A DNA stretch of 64,000 bases from Curtobacterium ammoniigenes NBRC 101786. GTDB lineage: Bacteria > Actinomycetota > Actinomycetes > Actinomycetales > Microbacteriaceae. A program made the position numbers and the translations under genes. The stretch lies in assembly GCF_001571045.1 (NCBI RefSeq), contig NZ_BCSV01000004.1, forward strand, positions 367,008 through 431,007. The letters run 5' to 3'. Below the pieces are notes generated by a model. It made no database searches and was not told where the DNA came from. It saw only the letters and a list, made by a program, of their open reading frames with translations. The stretch's first letter is position 1; each line of letters begins with the position of its first letter. Positions 8,865 to 16,989 of this stretch are shown piece by piece.

Positions 8865-8959
8865 CCGTTTCCTTCCGCCCATCCTGCACGGCTCGCCCTA
8901 CCGTAACCGAGCGGCGGCGCCTGATCGCCGATCGCCGCCGCTCGGCTGACAGATGGCGA

Positions 8960-9661
8960 TCAGCGGTTGCCGACCGCCGCCGCCTGCTGGGAGGAGCCGC
9001 TGACAGCAACACCCGGGAGCTTCGGCGTGGTCTTCGCGCCGTTCGTCACCGAGGGCAGCGAGGGCGTCTCGACGTGGCCCGGAACGGCCGCGGCACCGGC
9101 GGTCGCCGTCGAGGTTCCGGCGGCGGTCGACGGGGTTGCGGTCGCCGTCGAGGTCGGCACTGTCACGGTGGCGTGCCCGTGGGCGTTCACCGTCGCGCAA
9201 TATCCGGTGATCGAGGCAGCACCGCCGGCAGCCTTCGCGAGGGAGGCGTAGGCGATGCTGGTCACGGCAAGACCGCCGTGCGCATACGCGTTGCACAGGC
9301 CGAACGCAGCAGAGCCGGTGGCGTCAGGGCCGACAGCGTTCGCAGCGGCCGACGCGGAGGCGGTCGGAGCGGCGGTGGTCGGAGCGGCGGTGGCGGTGGT
9401 CGTGGCGCCCGCGGTCGGGTCAGCGGTGGCCGACGCGCTTGCACTCGCCGAGGCGCTCGCCTCGTCAGTGGGGTTGGCGGTGGCGCTAGCGAACGCGGTT
9501 GCGGTCGCAGGAGCGCCGATCAGCTGGTGGGCCTGGGTCTGGAGCGGCTGCGGAAGCGAGCCGGTGAACGCGGCAGCAGCCGTGCCTCCGACAGTGAGCG
9601 TGCCAAGCGCAAGCACCCCAACGGCAACCTTGCTGGACACGAGGGCAGCAAAAAGCGACAT
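8960..9661 (-). CDS. Secreted or membrane-anchored low-complexity protein
   Basis: The start MSLFAALVSS follows GAAGGAA and opens a hydrophobic segment (about residues 10-35, VAVGVLALGTLTVGGTAAAA) directly followed by FTGSLPQPLQTQAHQLIGAP. That combination recurs in short actinobacterial proteins encoded beside sigma factors. The rest is Ala/Thr/Ser-rich (ASASASASATADPTAG and similar) around a more structured core with two cysteines (AAFGLCNAYAHGG and SITGYCATVNAHG) that could form a disulfide outside the cell. It lies 95 bp upstream of the sigma gene, in the same direction. I recognise no enzymatic domain. It may be a surface sensor or a target of the sigma factor. Confidence 0.7.
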   Translation of the reverse strand: MSLFAALVSSKVAVGVLALGTLTVGGTAAAAFTGSLPQPLQTQAHQLIGAPATATAFASATANPTDEASASASASASATADPTAGATTTATAAPTTAAPTASASAAANAVGPDATGSAAFGLCNAYAHGGLAVTSIAYASLAKAAGGAASITGYCATVNAHGHATVTVPTSTATATPSTAAGTSTATAGAAAVPGHVETPSLPSVTNGAKTTPKLPGVAVSGSSQQAAAVGNR

Positions 9662-9690
9662 GAAATTCCTTCTCGAATCGACTTCGATGC

Positions 9691-9726
9691 GTTCGCAGCG
9701 GGGGCAGGGGGTCCCCCGCTGCGAAC
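9691..9726 (-). promoter_or_regulatory. Leader hairpin upstream of the low-complexity protein gene
   Basis: A perfect 14-bp inverted repeat (arms 9691-9704 and 9713-9726, arm sequence GTTCGCAGCGGGGG, 8-nt loop) lies 30 nt upstream of the ATG at 9661. It is followed by no run of T, so it is not a simple terminator. In the 5' leader it could affect translation, mRNA stability or protein binding. Confidence 0.6.
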
Positions 9727-9761
9727 CTGTCAACGCGACCCGAACGCGCCGACACTCTCTC

Positions 9762-9788
9762 CATCGTTCACGGGGTCGGAAAGGTTAC
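9762..9788 (-). promoter_or_regulatory. Candidate ECF-type promoter
   Basis: Read leftward, GTAACC (9788-9783) and CGATG (9766-9762) are separated by 16 bases, matching the AAC-type -35 and CG-starting -10 elements recognised by many ECF sigma factors. It stands about 100 nt upstream of the sigma operon's first gene, so it could be autoregulatory. The match is by eye on short boxes. Confidence 0.3.
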
Positions 9789-9873
9789 GCGGCGGTTCGG
9801 GAGCGCTGAATGTCGTGGACAGGACGCGCACGCGCCCAGGGTGCGGGGAGCGCCACCTGCCAGACTGCGGCCT

Positions 9874-10443
9874 ATGCGTGGCGGGGGTGCATCACCGGGC
9901 GGCCGTCGGCCTCGGCGATCCCGCATCCTCGGGACAGTGGGCGGTGGGCTCGCGCTGATCGTCGCCGCCGGGATCGTGATCGTCGTGCTGCGCCCGGCAA
10001 CGCCGTCCGAAGAGCGCGTCGCAGGTCCGCGTCCGAACGCAGTCAGCCCGTCTGTCCCCGCGCAGACGCCCGGCGACGTGAGCACGGCGTCCGGCAGCAG
10101 TGCGGGCGGGAACGCCCTCGAGCCTGCAGGCGGATCGGGTTCCGCGGCACCCGCGGCGCCGACAATCACCCGGTCACAGCAGCAGCTCCTCCGCTACGTC
10201 GCGCGGCTCCCCACTGTGCACGACATCACGCCCGTGACCGTTGCCGACTACACGGACCTGGTTTGCGCGACGCTCGGCTCGCCACATATGTCGCCGACGT
10301 TCTTTCAATCGGCGGTTCAGATCGAAGAGCGCGGCTACGGATTGACGTACCAGCAGACGATCGGTCTGCTCACCGCGACGGCGCAGAGCGGCTGCCCGTC
10401 GGAACTCCCGGTCATCCAACGCCGCGGAGCGACGACCGACTGA
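9874..10443 (+). CDS. Membrane-anchored protein with DUF732-like domain
   Basis: This 189-residue protein has a basic N-terminus, one membrane helix (ILGTVGGGLALIVAAGIVIVVL, about 20-42), a Gly/Ser/Ala/Pro linker, and a C-terminal alpha-helical part (LRYVARLPTVHDI through TAQSGCPS). That part has one cysteine in the middle (DLVCATLG) and one at the end, the spacing seen in the DUF732 family of actinobacterial secreted proteins. Function is unknown. It is transcribed away from the sigma operon and converges tail to tail with the deacetylase gene, one base apart. The start is uncertain: ATG 9874 or GTG 9841, neither with a strong ribosome binding site. Confidence 0.65.
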   Translation: MRGGGASPGGRRPRRSRILGTVGGGLALIVAAGIVIVVLRPATPSEERVAGPRPNAVSPSVPAQTPGDVSTASGSSAGGNALEPAGGSGSAAPAAPTITRSQQQLLRYVARLPTVHDITPVTVADYTDLVCATLGSPHMSPTFFQSAVQIEERGYGLTYQQTIGLLTATAQSGCPSELPVIQRRGATTD

Positions 10444-10444
10444 C

Positions 10445-12562
10445 TCAGCAGACCTGCTGATTCACGCTGTCACCGACGGCATTCGGGCCGCCGAGCACGG
10501 TCATGTCGTTGATACCGAGCGTCGCGACCGTGTTCCACACCGGCTGCGTCAAGCAAGAGCCGGTCGATAGCACAAGCGGCAGATGCGCGTGGCCGGCCAG
10601 CGCCGCTCCCGTCAGCGCGTCCGGATAATTCACCCCGGAGGCAACGTACGCGGACGGGGCGTTCGGATAGACGCTCGCGATCACCGCCGCGTTCGTCCCG
10701 AAGCGGTCGCTACCCGACAGTCGTTGCACGGGAGCGATCCCGGACAGCTGCGCGTCGATCGTCGCGGGAATGGCGTTCGTGCCACCGACAACCGCGATCG
10801 ATTTCGGCGCCAGGTATGCGAGTGCCGGCGCGACCTGCGCATCAGACGGGTCGCCACCAGGGGTCAGGAGCACCGGTGACCCCGTCGCGCCGGCGGCACC
10901 AGACGCTGAGAGCGCGTCCGGGAAATTCGATCCGCTCGCCACATAGGCACGCGCGATGCCCGGACCGAACGCGTAGGTGGCGACCTGTCTGCTCGTGTCG
11001 TATCGGTCGCTCCCCGCGATGCGGACAACGCTCGTTCCGAGAGCGGTGACCTCGTTCGCCACGGTCGAGCTGACCGCATTCACGCCGCCAACGATGACGA
11101 CGCGCGATGGATGCAGCGCAGCGATCTCCTGCGCGTCGACGACCGGAAGCGCGCCGGAGGACGTGAGCAGCAGCGGTCCGCCTTGTTCTGCTGCCGCCGA
11201 TGCGGCGGACAACGCATCGGGGTAGTTCTCGCCGGACGCGAGATATACGACCGGCGCACCGGCGGGATACTCGGTCTGGGCGATGGCGACACCGGTTGCG
11301 TACCGGTCAGGTCCGCTCACCCGCGTCATCGGCACGTTCTGGTTCGTCGCGGCGAAGCTCTGCACGGCCATGAACAGCGAGCTCTGGTCGGTCCGGGAAA
11401 TCGCCGGTGTCTCGAGCCACCCGTAACTGTTTGCGAAGATGCCCGGGTCGCCGTTTGCGGGATACGCCGCGTCGACGATGTCTTGCGGAACGGTGAGCGT
11501 CATGGACGCCGTGGGGTCCTCGCCACAGGTGGCGACCGCCTGAACGCGAAGGCCGAAGTCAGTGTCGCGAACAGCCGCCGCGACGGCGGCATGATCCGGG
11601 TGCGTGTAGATGTAGCAGCCCTGCGTCGACAGGTTGCTGTAGGCGGTGACGATTCCCGCATTCGGGAGGCTCGTGTTCAGCCCCAGCGCGGCCCGATTCG
11701 CGAGCACCGTGCGCATCGCCCACTGGACCTTCTGCGCGGAGAGGTCGCCGTCGCCGAGATCGAAGGCGACGAGCGCACCGCGGCCTTTCTGATCGAGCCA
11801 CACGGTCGCGCGAGTGTCGGTGAACGGCTGCGGCGTCGGTGCTGCCGAGGGGGTCGGCGCGGGCACGGAGGTCGCGGTCGGCGTAGCCGTCGCGGTCGGC
11901 GTCGCGGTCGCGGCCGGCGTCGCGGTCGCGGTCGGCGTCGCAGTCGCGGTCGGCGGAGCGGTCGCAGTCGCAGTCGGCGTCGCAGTCGCCGTCGGCGGAG
12001 CGGTCGCAGTCGCAGTCGGCGTCGCAGTCGCCGTCGGCGGAGCGGTTGGCGTCGGCGTTGGCGCGTCCGTCGATCCGCTCGCAGGAGTGGTCGGCTGCAG
12101 AGCCTCTCGGGTCAAAGCGTCGCCGAGCGCCGAAAATGCCGGTGTCGTCACCGGCTCCCCGAAGTCGCCCGGCAGCGTCGGATCAACCGCCGACATGCCC
12201 TCGAAGTAGTGAACCCACGAGTTGAGGCGTGCCTGTTCGCAGGATGTGGTCTGGATGCCCGTCGGCACCGGATTCGGCGCCGAGGCTCCATCGAGCATGG
12301 CCAAGTCGTACCCCACGGGCGTGCAGTGATACGTCGACTCTCCGTGGGTCATCAGCACGAACACCTTGTAGTCCTGTGGTGTGTCCGCGTAGTAGCTCGC
12401 TGCCTCGAACTCGTCGTCCGGGTGCGGCAGCGCGACGTAGAGGACCTGCGACGGTGCCGACGTGGCGGCCTGGACGGATGCGCTGGCAGGCACGCCGAGC
12501 AGCGTGACTGCGGCCATTACTCCGGCTGCTGCAGCAGCGATGACAGTGTGCACGATTCGCAC
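10445..12562 (-). CDS. Secreted PIG-L-type deacetylase with three cell-wall-binding repeats (CWB2)
   Basis: A signal peptide (about 1-30) precedes a PIG-L/LmbE-type zinc deacetylase with the metal motif PHPDDEF (His47, Asp50) and the distal TYTHPDHAAV-like motif near residue 320 (read YIYTHPDHAAV). The two halves are separated by an 80-residue Thr/Ala/Pro repeat tract (about 160-240). Residues about 405-705 hold three CWB2 repeats, each beginning R(V/I/L)(S/A)G.DRY/F and containing NYPDAL or NFPDAL and a VVGG or VLGG motif; these are known to bind cell-wall polymers. It probably acts on N-acetylated glycans at the envelope. The GTG start follows GGAGG by 8 nt. Confidence 0.85.
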   Translation of the reverse strand: MRIVHTVIAAAAAGVMAAVTLLGVPASASVQAATSAPSQVLYVALPHPDDEFEAASYYADTPQDYKVFVLMTHGESTYHCTPVGYDLAMLDGASAPNPVPTGIQTTSCEQARLNSWVHYFEGMSAVDPTLPGDFGEPVTTPAFSALGDALTREALQPTTPASGSTDAPTPTPTAPPTATATPTATATAPPTATATPTATATAPPTATATPTATATPAATATPTATATPTATSVPAPTPSAAPTPQPFTDTRATVWLDQKGRGALVAFDLGDGDLSAQKVQWAMRTVLANRAALGLNTSLPNAGIVTAYSNLSTQGCYIYTHPDHAAVAAAVRDTDFGLRVQAVATCGEDPTASMTLTVPQDIVDAAYPANGDPGIFANSYGWLETPAISRTDQSSLFMAVQSFAATNQNVPMTRVSGPDRYATGVAIAQTEYPAGAPVVYLASGENYPDALSAASAAAEQGGPLLLTSSGALPVVDAQEIAALHPSRVVIVGGVNAVSSTVANEVTALGTSVVRIAGSDRYDTSRQVATYAFGPGIARAYVASGSNFPDALSASGAAGATGSPVLLTPGGDPSDAQVAPALAYLAPKSIAVVGGTNAIPATIDAQLSGIAPVQRLSGSDRFGTNAAVIASVYPNAPSAYVASGVNYPDALTGAALAGHAHLPLVLSTGSCLTQPVWNTVATLGINDMTVLGGPNAVGDSVNQQVC
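11866..12050 (-). repeat. Intragenic minisatellite, 42-bp units
   Basis: The DNA repeats with a 42-bp period: the GGCGGAGCGG block recurs at 11952, 11994 and 12036. The flanks carry degenerate 12- and 6-bp subunits. It encodes the 14-residue unit PTATATPTATATAP inside the deacetylase gene. Exact units make copy-number change by slippage likely, always in frame. Confidence 0.85.
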
Positions 12563-12725
12563 GAGCGGTGCCTCCGGATTTGGGGGCAGGGCCCGTGAGG
12601 TTCACTCGCAATGTAAGTCATCCGTCGCGCGGTTCCGGTCGGGACATCCCCTCCGCGCACGTTTGGTCATGAGTCTTCTGACAGGGAACGGGTGGCGTCG
12701 CCCACGCTTCGCCGACCGCGGCCGC

Positions 12726-13703
12726 TCAGGGGCGCAAAAGGACCTTGCCGACCCGGCCCGGCTCGAAGTTCGCGCGGCTTGCGTCGGCGATCTCGTCGAA
12801 GCTGTACGTGGCTGAGACGGGCAGGGTCAGGGAGCCGTCGCCGATGCGCTGCATCAGTTCGCCGAGGAGCGCAGCTCGACGCTCCTGCGCCATCGCGCTG
12901 CTGACCTTCGCGCCCCAGAACCCGCGGACCGTCGCCTGCTTGAAGATCACATCTCCCGACGCGATTTCCATCGTCGGGGAGGCCATGGCTCCGAACACGA
13001 CAAGCGTCCCGTTCTCCGCGAGGAGGGAGAGAACCTCCCCTGATGCGGACCCGCCGACCGAGTCGACCCCGGCGATGATCGGCGCGCCTCCGGTGGTCGC
13101 GGTGACACGCTCACGCCAGTCACTCGTGTCGGTCGCCACGATGTCGCCAATGCCCTGCTGTTCGAGCTCGTCGACGCCCGCACTGCGGCGTACGAGGCCG
13201 AGCACATGCACGCCGCGCGCGGCGGCGAGCTGTGCGACGAGCCGGCCGACGGCACCGTTCGCGGCGTTCTGCACGAGCCACTGACCCGGTTCGAGCTGCA
13301 GCGAGTCGAGGAGGGCGATTGCGCTGAACGGCATGGAGACCAGCTGTGCAGCGGTCGCATCGTCCATGGCGTCCGGAACGGGGATGAGACCGGCTGCGGG
13401 TGCGACGAACGCTTCGGCCCAGACGCCGAATGTTCCGCCGGTAACGACTCGCTGCCCGACCTGCAGGGCAGTAACGCCGTCGCCGAGTGCGTCGACGACG
13501 CCGACCGCTTCCGTTCCCGCTTGCGCCGGAAGGGTGGGCTGATATCCGTACGTTCCGCGAACAGTCCACAGATCGTGGTTGTGAATCGGTGAAAGCAGTG
13601 TGCGAACACGGACCTGACCGGGCCGGGGCTCGGGTGTGGGAATCTCCGCGACGGAGAGGACTTCCGCAGGATCGCCGAATCGGTCGTGAATGAGCGCACG
13701 CAT
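12726..13703 (-). CDS. Zinc-independent medium-chain dehydrogenase/reductase (quinone oxidoreductase / enoyl reductase-like)
   Basis: The 325-residue MDR-family enzyme has a GroES-like N-terminal domain and a Rossmann domain with NAANGAVGRLVAQLAAARG as the nucleotide-binding turn. The catalytic-zinc and structural-zinc cysteines are absent, so it belongs with quinone oxidoreductases and 2-enoyl thioester reductases, using NADPH. HNHDLWTVRGTYGYQPTLPAQAGTEAVG is close to the MECR/quinone reductase pattern. Substrate is unknown. The ATG at 13703 gives MRALIHDRFG, the usual opening; the longer frame upstream is antisense noise. It is monocistronic, with a short gap to the divergent permease gene. 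Confidence 0.85.
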   Translation of the reverse strand: MRALIHDRFGDPAEVLSVAEIPTPEPRPGQVRVRTLLSPIHNHDLWTVRGTYGYQPTLPAQAGTEAVGVVDALGDGVTALQVGQRVVTGGTFGVWAEAFVAPAAGLIPVPDAMDDATAAQLVSMPFSAIALLDSLQLEPGQWLVQNAANGAVGRLVAQLAAARGVHVLGLVRRSAGVDELEQQGIGDIVATDTSDWRERVTATTGGAPIIAGVDSVGGSASGEVLSLLAENGTLVVFGAMASPTMEIASGDVIFKQATVRGFWGAKVSSAMAQERRAALLGELMQRIGDGSLTLPVSATYSFDEIADASRANFEPGRVGKVLLRP

Positions 13704-13787
13704 GGCATCGATTGTCTCAGCGACGGTCACTGTCCGCCGAGCCGCGTCGGCACCCGTGCACATGTGTGCACGCCGTAGGGTGAATCC

Positions 13788-14591
13788 GTGTCGAGGGAGT
13801 CGCAGCGCCGGTGGTGGCGATTCGCCATCGTCATGGTGATCTGCGCCGCCGTCCTCTATCCCCTCGAGGGCACCGTGTCGAGCGCACTCGGCATCAACGC
13901 CCTTCGGGCCGGGTTGCCCGTCGGAGCGTGGTTTCAAGGACTTCGGCAGTCCGTCGGATTCGCGCTGCAGCCGCCGTCGCAGTACTGGTTCGAGAACAGC
14001 CTCATGCTCGCCGTCGGCGCCGTCATCGTGTGCACGCTCCTTGGCGCGCCGGCTGGCTATGTGCTCGCCCGAGCACGTGGTCGGGCCGTTTCCACGTACG
14101 CGCTGGTGATCTTCCTGCTGCAGTCGTTCCCGCCGGTCGTCCTGCTCGTCCCGCTCTTCCTGTTGTTCGCCCGGATCAACCTCATCGACAACCTGTTCGG
14201 ACTCGGTCTCGTCTATCTGGCATTGACGCTCTCGTTCGCGGTGTGGATGTTCGCCGCCTACGTCGACACGATCCCGATCGAACTGGAGGAGGCGGCGTGG
14301 ATGGACGGGTGTTCGGTGTTCGGAGGCTTCTTCCGCGTCGTTCTGCGGAACGCGCTCCCCGCCATGCTGACGTCCGCGATCTTCACATTCCTCACCGTGT
14401 GGAACGAGTACATGGCCGCGTTCATCTTCATGCGCAGCATCAACAACTACACACTGGGCGTCGGGCTGCAGGCTGCCGGGCACTCACCGACGCTCGCGGT
14501 GCTCATTGCGCTGCCGCCGGTCCTCGTGTTCGTGCTCCTCAACCGGTACTTCAGCGTCGGCGGGGTCGGCGGTTCCCTCGCGGGTCGCTGA
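13788..14591 (+). CDS. ABC transporter permease, carbohydrate type (MalG-like), apparently orphan
   Basis: The 267-residue integral membrane protein has six probable helices and a clear EAA loop (EEAAWMDGCSVFGGFFRVVLRNALP, about 165-190), the site that docks on the ATPase. It resembles the MalG-type subunit of sugar importers (CUT1). No partner permease, binding protein or ATPase is adjacent, so it may work with distant genes or be a remnant. The GTG at 13788 is the first start in frame. A 33-bp tandem repeat begins right after its stop, in a different frame. Confidence 0.85.
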   Translation: MSRESQRRWWRFAIVMVICAAVLYPLEGTVSSALGINALRAGLPVGAWFQGLRQSVGFALQPPSQYWFENSLMLAVGAVIVCTLLGAPAGYVLARARGRAVSTYALVIFLLQSFPPVVLLVPLFLLFARINLIDNLFGLGLVYLALTLSFAVWMFAAYVDTIPIELEEAAWMDGCSVFGGFFRVVLRNALPAMLTSAIFTFLTVWNEYMAAFIFMRSINNYTLGVGLQAAGHSPTLAVLIALPPVLVFVLLNRYFSVGGVGGSLAGR

Positions 14592-14598
14592 CACCCGA

Positions 14599-14697
14599 TT
14601 CCGGAGGCAGCGCCGACGCCCCCGCACCGGCTTCCGGCGACAGCATCGACGCCCCCGCACCGGCTTCCGGCGACAGCATCGACACCCCCGCGCCCGC
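14599..14697. repeat. 33-bp tandem repeat, three copies
   Basis: Units begin at 14599, 14632 and 14665 with TTCCGGCGACAGCATCGACG (first copy diverged). In frame 2 on the + strand they read as an 11-residue unit DAPAPASGDSI, with high third-position GC as in coding DNA. No gene on either strand uses that frame: the permease stops at 14591 and the LCP gene ends at 14712. Confidence 0.85.
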
Positions 14698-14711
14698 CTC
14701 GGAGACCGTCG

Positions 14712-16028
14712 TCAGTTCACGCACGGAATCGCGCCGGAGGCGAGCGGCTGAGCGGCACTGGTCGTGGTTGTGGAGGGCGTCGCCGCGGCCGAAGCAGTCG
14801 CAGAAGCGGTGGCCCCCGCCGTTGCTGCGACGGCGCCGGTCGACGGGCTTGCCGACGGCGCGGCTGTTGCGGTACTCGCGGTGCCATCGGAGGCGGCGAT
14901 GAGTTGTGCCGCGACCTGCTGGTCCTGCGCCTGGTTCACAATATTGACGTCCTCGCCCTGTTCGACGCCGTAGCCGACGATCGGCAGCGTCTGGAACGTC
15001 ATACCGCCGCCGGCCATCTTGTTCGCTTCCGACGCGAACTGCAGCAGATTGAATCCCGAGTCGAGCGCGATGTTCTGCTTCGCCGTGTCGATGAGCTGCT
15101 GCACGAGCCCGAGATTGCCGAGAACGTTCTCGTGCCGCAGCTTGTAGGCGAGCGCGACGATGAACGCCTGCTCGCGGCGTTCACGGTCGAGGTCAGTCAG
15201 CTCGACTCCGCTCCCGCTCGTGTCCCGCCGCTGACGGACGAAGCTGACCGCCTGCGACGCTGAGAGCTCCTGATACCCCTTCTGGAAGTTCGCGCCGGAG
15301 TAGGTGTCGGTGGTGGCCTCGTTGAGACAGACCTCGACCGGTTGCACGGCCTGGGCGATTTCATAGAACGCCGCCATCGTCACCTCGATGAAGTGATCGA
15401 TCGGTTGTCCGATGAATTGGGAGACGGTGAGCAATTCCTCCTGGCGGGCCGCTGCACGTGCCTCCTGATAAGCGACGTCGTGGGAGACACCGACCTCGGT
15501 GTTGACGATGTGCCGCAGCGTCTGGTCGAGCTCCAACCCGTAGGCCTGCTTAATCTTTCCCATGACCGCGCCGTCGGGCGCGCCGGGAAGCGACACCCAG
15601 TCGTCGCGCGGAATCGAGATGCCCACCGGATTCCCATGGGCTGGGATGTGGATCAGCATGAGGACGTTGGTGTTGTAGCCGCCGTCCGACCCGTCCCCCG
15701 CGTGCAGCGCTTCGTACGTGGCGGCCGGGAGGGGATTGCCGTTCTCATCGAGGCGGCTGTCCAGCCCCATGATCAGGATGTTCGTCGCCTGCTGCTGCTC
15801 CGGAGCGGTGGTGGTCCGGCCTGCGGGGACGACACGCGGCAGTGAGATCGCGGACCGATGAATGCCCGTGCTCAGGTCCAAGTACGACCGCGCAACGGCG
15901 ATGCCGCTGCCGGCCAGCGCGAACACCGCCAGCATCGCGACGCCGAACAGCACGCGGTCCCGGATTCGCCGGGCCCGCGGGGTGCGACGGCGATGGGCGA
16001 CCGGCCCCGATGCATCGGCTTTCAACAC
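14712..16028 (-). CDS. LytR-CpsA-Psr (LCP) family protein
   Basis: LCP proteins transfer polymer chains from lipid carriers to peptidoglycan. This one is 438 residues: a basic cytoplasmic tail, a membrane anchor (about 30-50), and an outside LCP domain (about 80-330) with the family's NILIMGLDSR, SIPRDDWVSLPG and DRERREQAFIVALAYK segments, whose Asp and Arg residues bind the polyprenyl pyrophosphate. The C-terminal 70 residues are Ala/Thr/Ser-rich and end in CVN. I place the start at GTG 16028, 6 nt after GAGGCGG; TTG 16034 has no spacing from that box. The gene is single. Confidence 0.88.
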   Translation of the reverse strand: MLKADASGPVAHRRRTPRARRIRDRVLFGVAMLAVFALAGSGIAVARSYLDLSTGIHRSAISLPRVVPAGRTTTAPEQQQATNILIMGLDSRLDENGNPLPAATYEALHAGDGSDGGYNTNVLMLIHIPAHGNPVGISIPRDDWVSLPGAPDGAVMGKIKQAYGLELDQTLRHIVNTEVGVSHDVAYQEARAAARQEELLTVSQFIGQPIDHFIEVTMAAFYEIAQAVQPVEVCLNEATTDTYSGANFQKGYQELSASQAVSFVRQRRDTSGSGVELTDLDRERREQAFIVALAYKLRHENVLGNLGLVQQLIDTAKQNIALDSGFNLLQFASEANKMAGGGMTFQTLPIVGYGVEQGEDVNIVNQAQDQQVAAQLIAASDGTASTATAAPSASPSTGAVAATAGATASATASAAATPSTTTTSAAQPLASGAIPCVN

Positions 16029-16214
16029 TGGCAACCGCCTCGCAGTTCGAGCCCGTCTGAATGCTTGCGCGAATCAGGGGCGTGAGTGAGCGCGGACGGT
16101 CGCCGCGGTTCATTGTGTACCGACGACGCAGCGAACTCTCTCGATGCTGCATGAGGGTCCGCGCAGCGATGAAGGCGGATGGCTGGAGTCGACCCATGCC
16201 GCGCGGGCGCAGCG

Positions 16215-16976
16215 TCACGCCGGGGGCGCCACCATGACCTCGACCCCGGCTTCCCGGAATCGAGTGAGTTGCGCGTCGTCCGCGCCGCTGTCGGTGATGA
16301 GGGTCCACGGCTGCTCGATCGCGGTCCACCAGTGCGACGTCTCCGCGCCGAGCTTTGTCGCGTCGGCGAGCACATACACGCGCTGCGCGTTCTCGACCAT
16401 GATCCGCTTCAGCGCTGCTTGCTCGGGCGTCTGCTCGCAGAGTCCGCGATCAGCGCTGACACCGTCGGCGCTGAGGAACGCGATGTCCGCGGTGATGCCC
16501 GACATCGTTCGCTCGGCGATCGGTCCGACGAGTCCTGAGCTGATGTGTCGCAGTGATCCGCCCAGCACGACGAGGTCGATTCCGGTGCTGTGCTCCAGTT
16601 CACGGGTCGTCGTGAGTCCGTTCGTCACGACCGTGAGATCCTCGCGATGCGCAATGCACCGTGCGAGTGCGCCGGCGGTCGTTCCGGCATCGAGGACGAT
16701 GAGCGCCGAGGCGGGAATGAGCGCACTCGCCAGGCGCCCGATCGCCGCTTTCTGGTGGATCGCGATCTGCTCTCGTTCCCGCAGGCTCTGCTCGTGCGCG
16801 CCGACGGCTCTGGCACCGCCGTAGGTCCGCACGATCGCGCCGCTCTGCGCAAGGGTCTCGAGGTCCCGTCGAATCGTGGACGCCGTCACCCCGAATCGGC
16901 TCGCGAGGTCATCGACGCCGATCGGCGCCTGCCGCAGCAGGGAGCCGATCTCCTGTCGACGCTCGCGAGCCGTCAT
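16215..16976 (-). CDS. DeoR-family transcriptional repressor
   Basis: The 253-residue protein has the DeoR helix-turn-helix at the N-terminus (RRQEIGSLLRQAPIGVDDLASRFGVTASTIRRDLETL) and the phosphosugar-sensing domain with LDAGTTAGALAR and LVVLGGSLRH. Members respond to phosphorylated intermediates of the sugar pathway they control. It ends the acid-sugar operon, 13 nt after pdxA, and probably binds the palindromic region in front of the permease gene. ATG 16976 is chosen because the longer form would overlap pdxA. Confidence 0.9.
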   Translation of the reverse strand: MTARERRQEIGSLLRQAPIGVDDLASRFGVTASTIRRDLETLAQSGAIVRTYGGARAVGAHEQSLREREQIAIHQKAAIGRLASALIPASALIVLDAGTTAGALARCIAHREDLTVVTNGLTTTRELEHSTGIDLVVLGGSLRHISSGLVGPIAERTMSGITADIAFLSADGVSADRGLCEQTPEQAALKRIMVENAQRVYVLADATKLGAETSHWWTAIEQPWTLITDSGADDAQLTRFREAGVEVMVAPPA

Positions 16977-16989
16977 CGCTTCCGCGCCG

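Noticed and set aside
11866..12050. CRISPR-like array
   Set aside because: The units are contiguous with no unique spacers and lie inside a reading frame, so it is a coding minisatellite.
11111..12598. 495-residue + strand frame opposite the deacetylase
   Set aside because: It is Arg-rich with no start signal and only mirrors the strong codon bias of the opposite gene. The minus frame has a signal peptide, metal motifs and CWB2 repeats.
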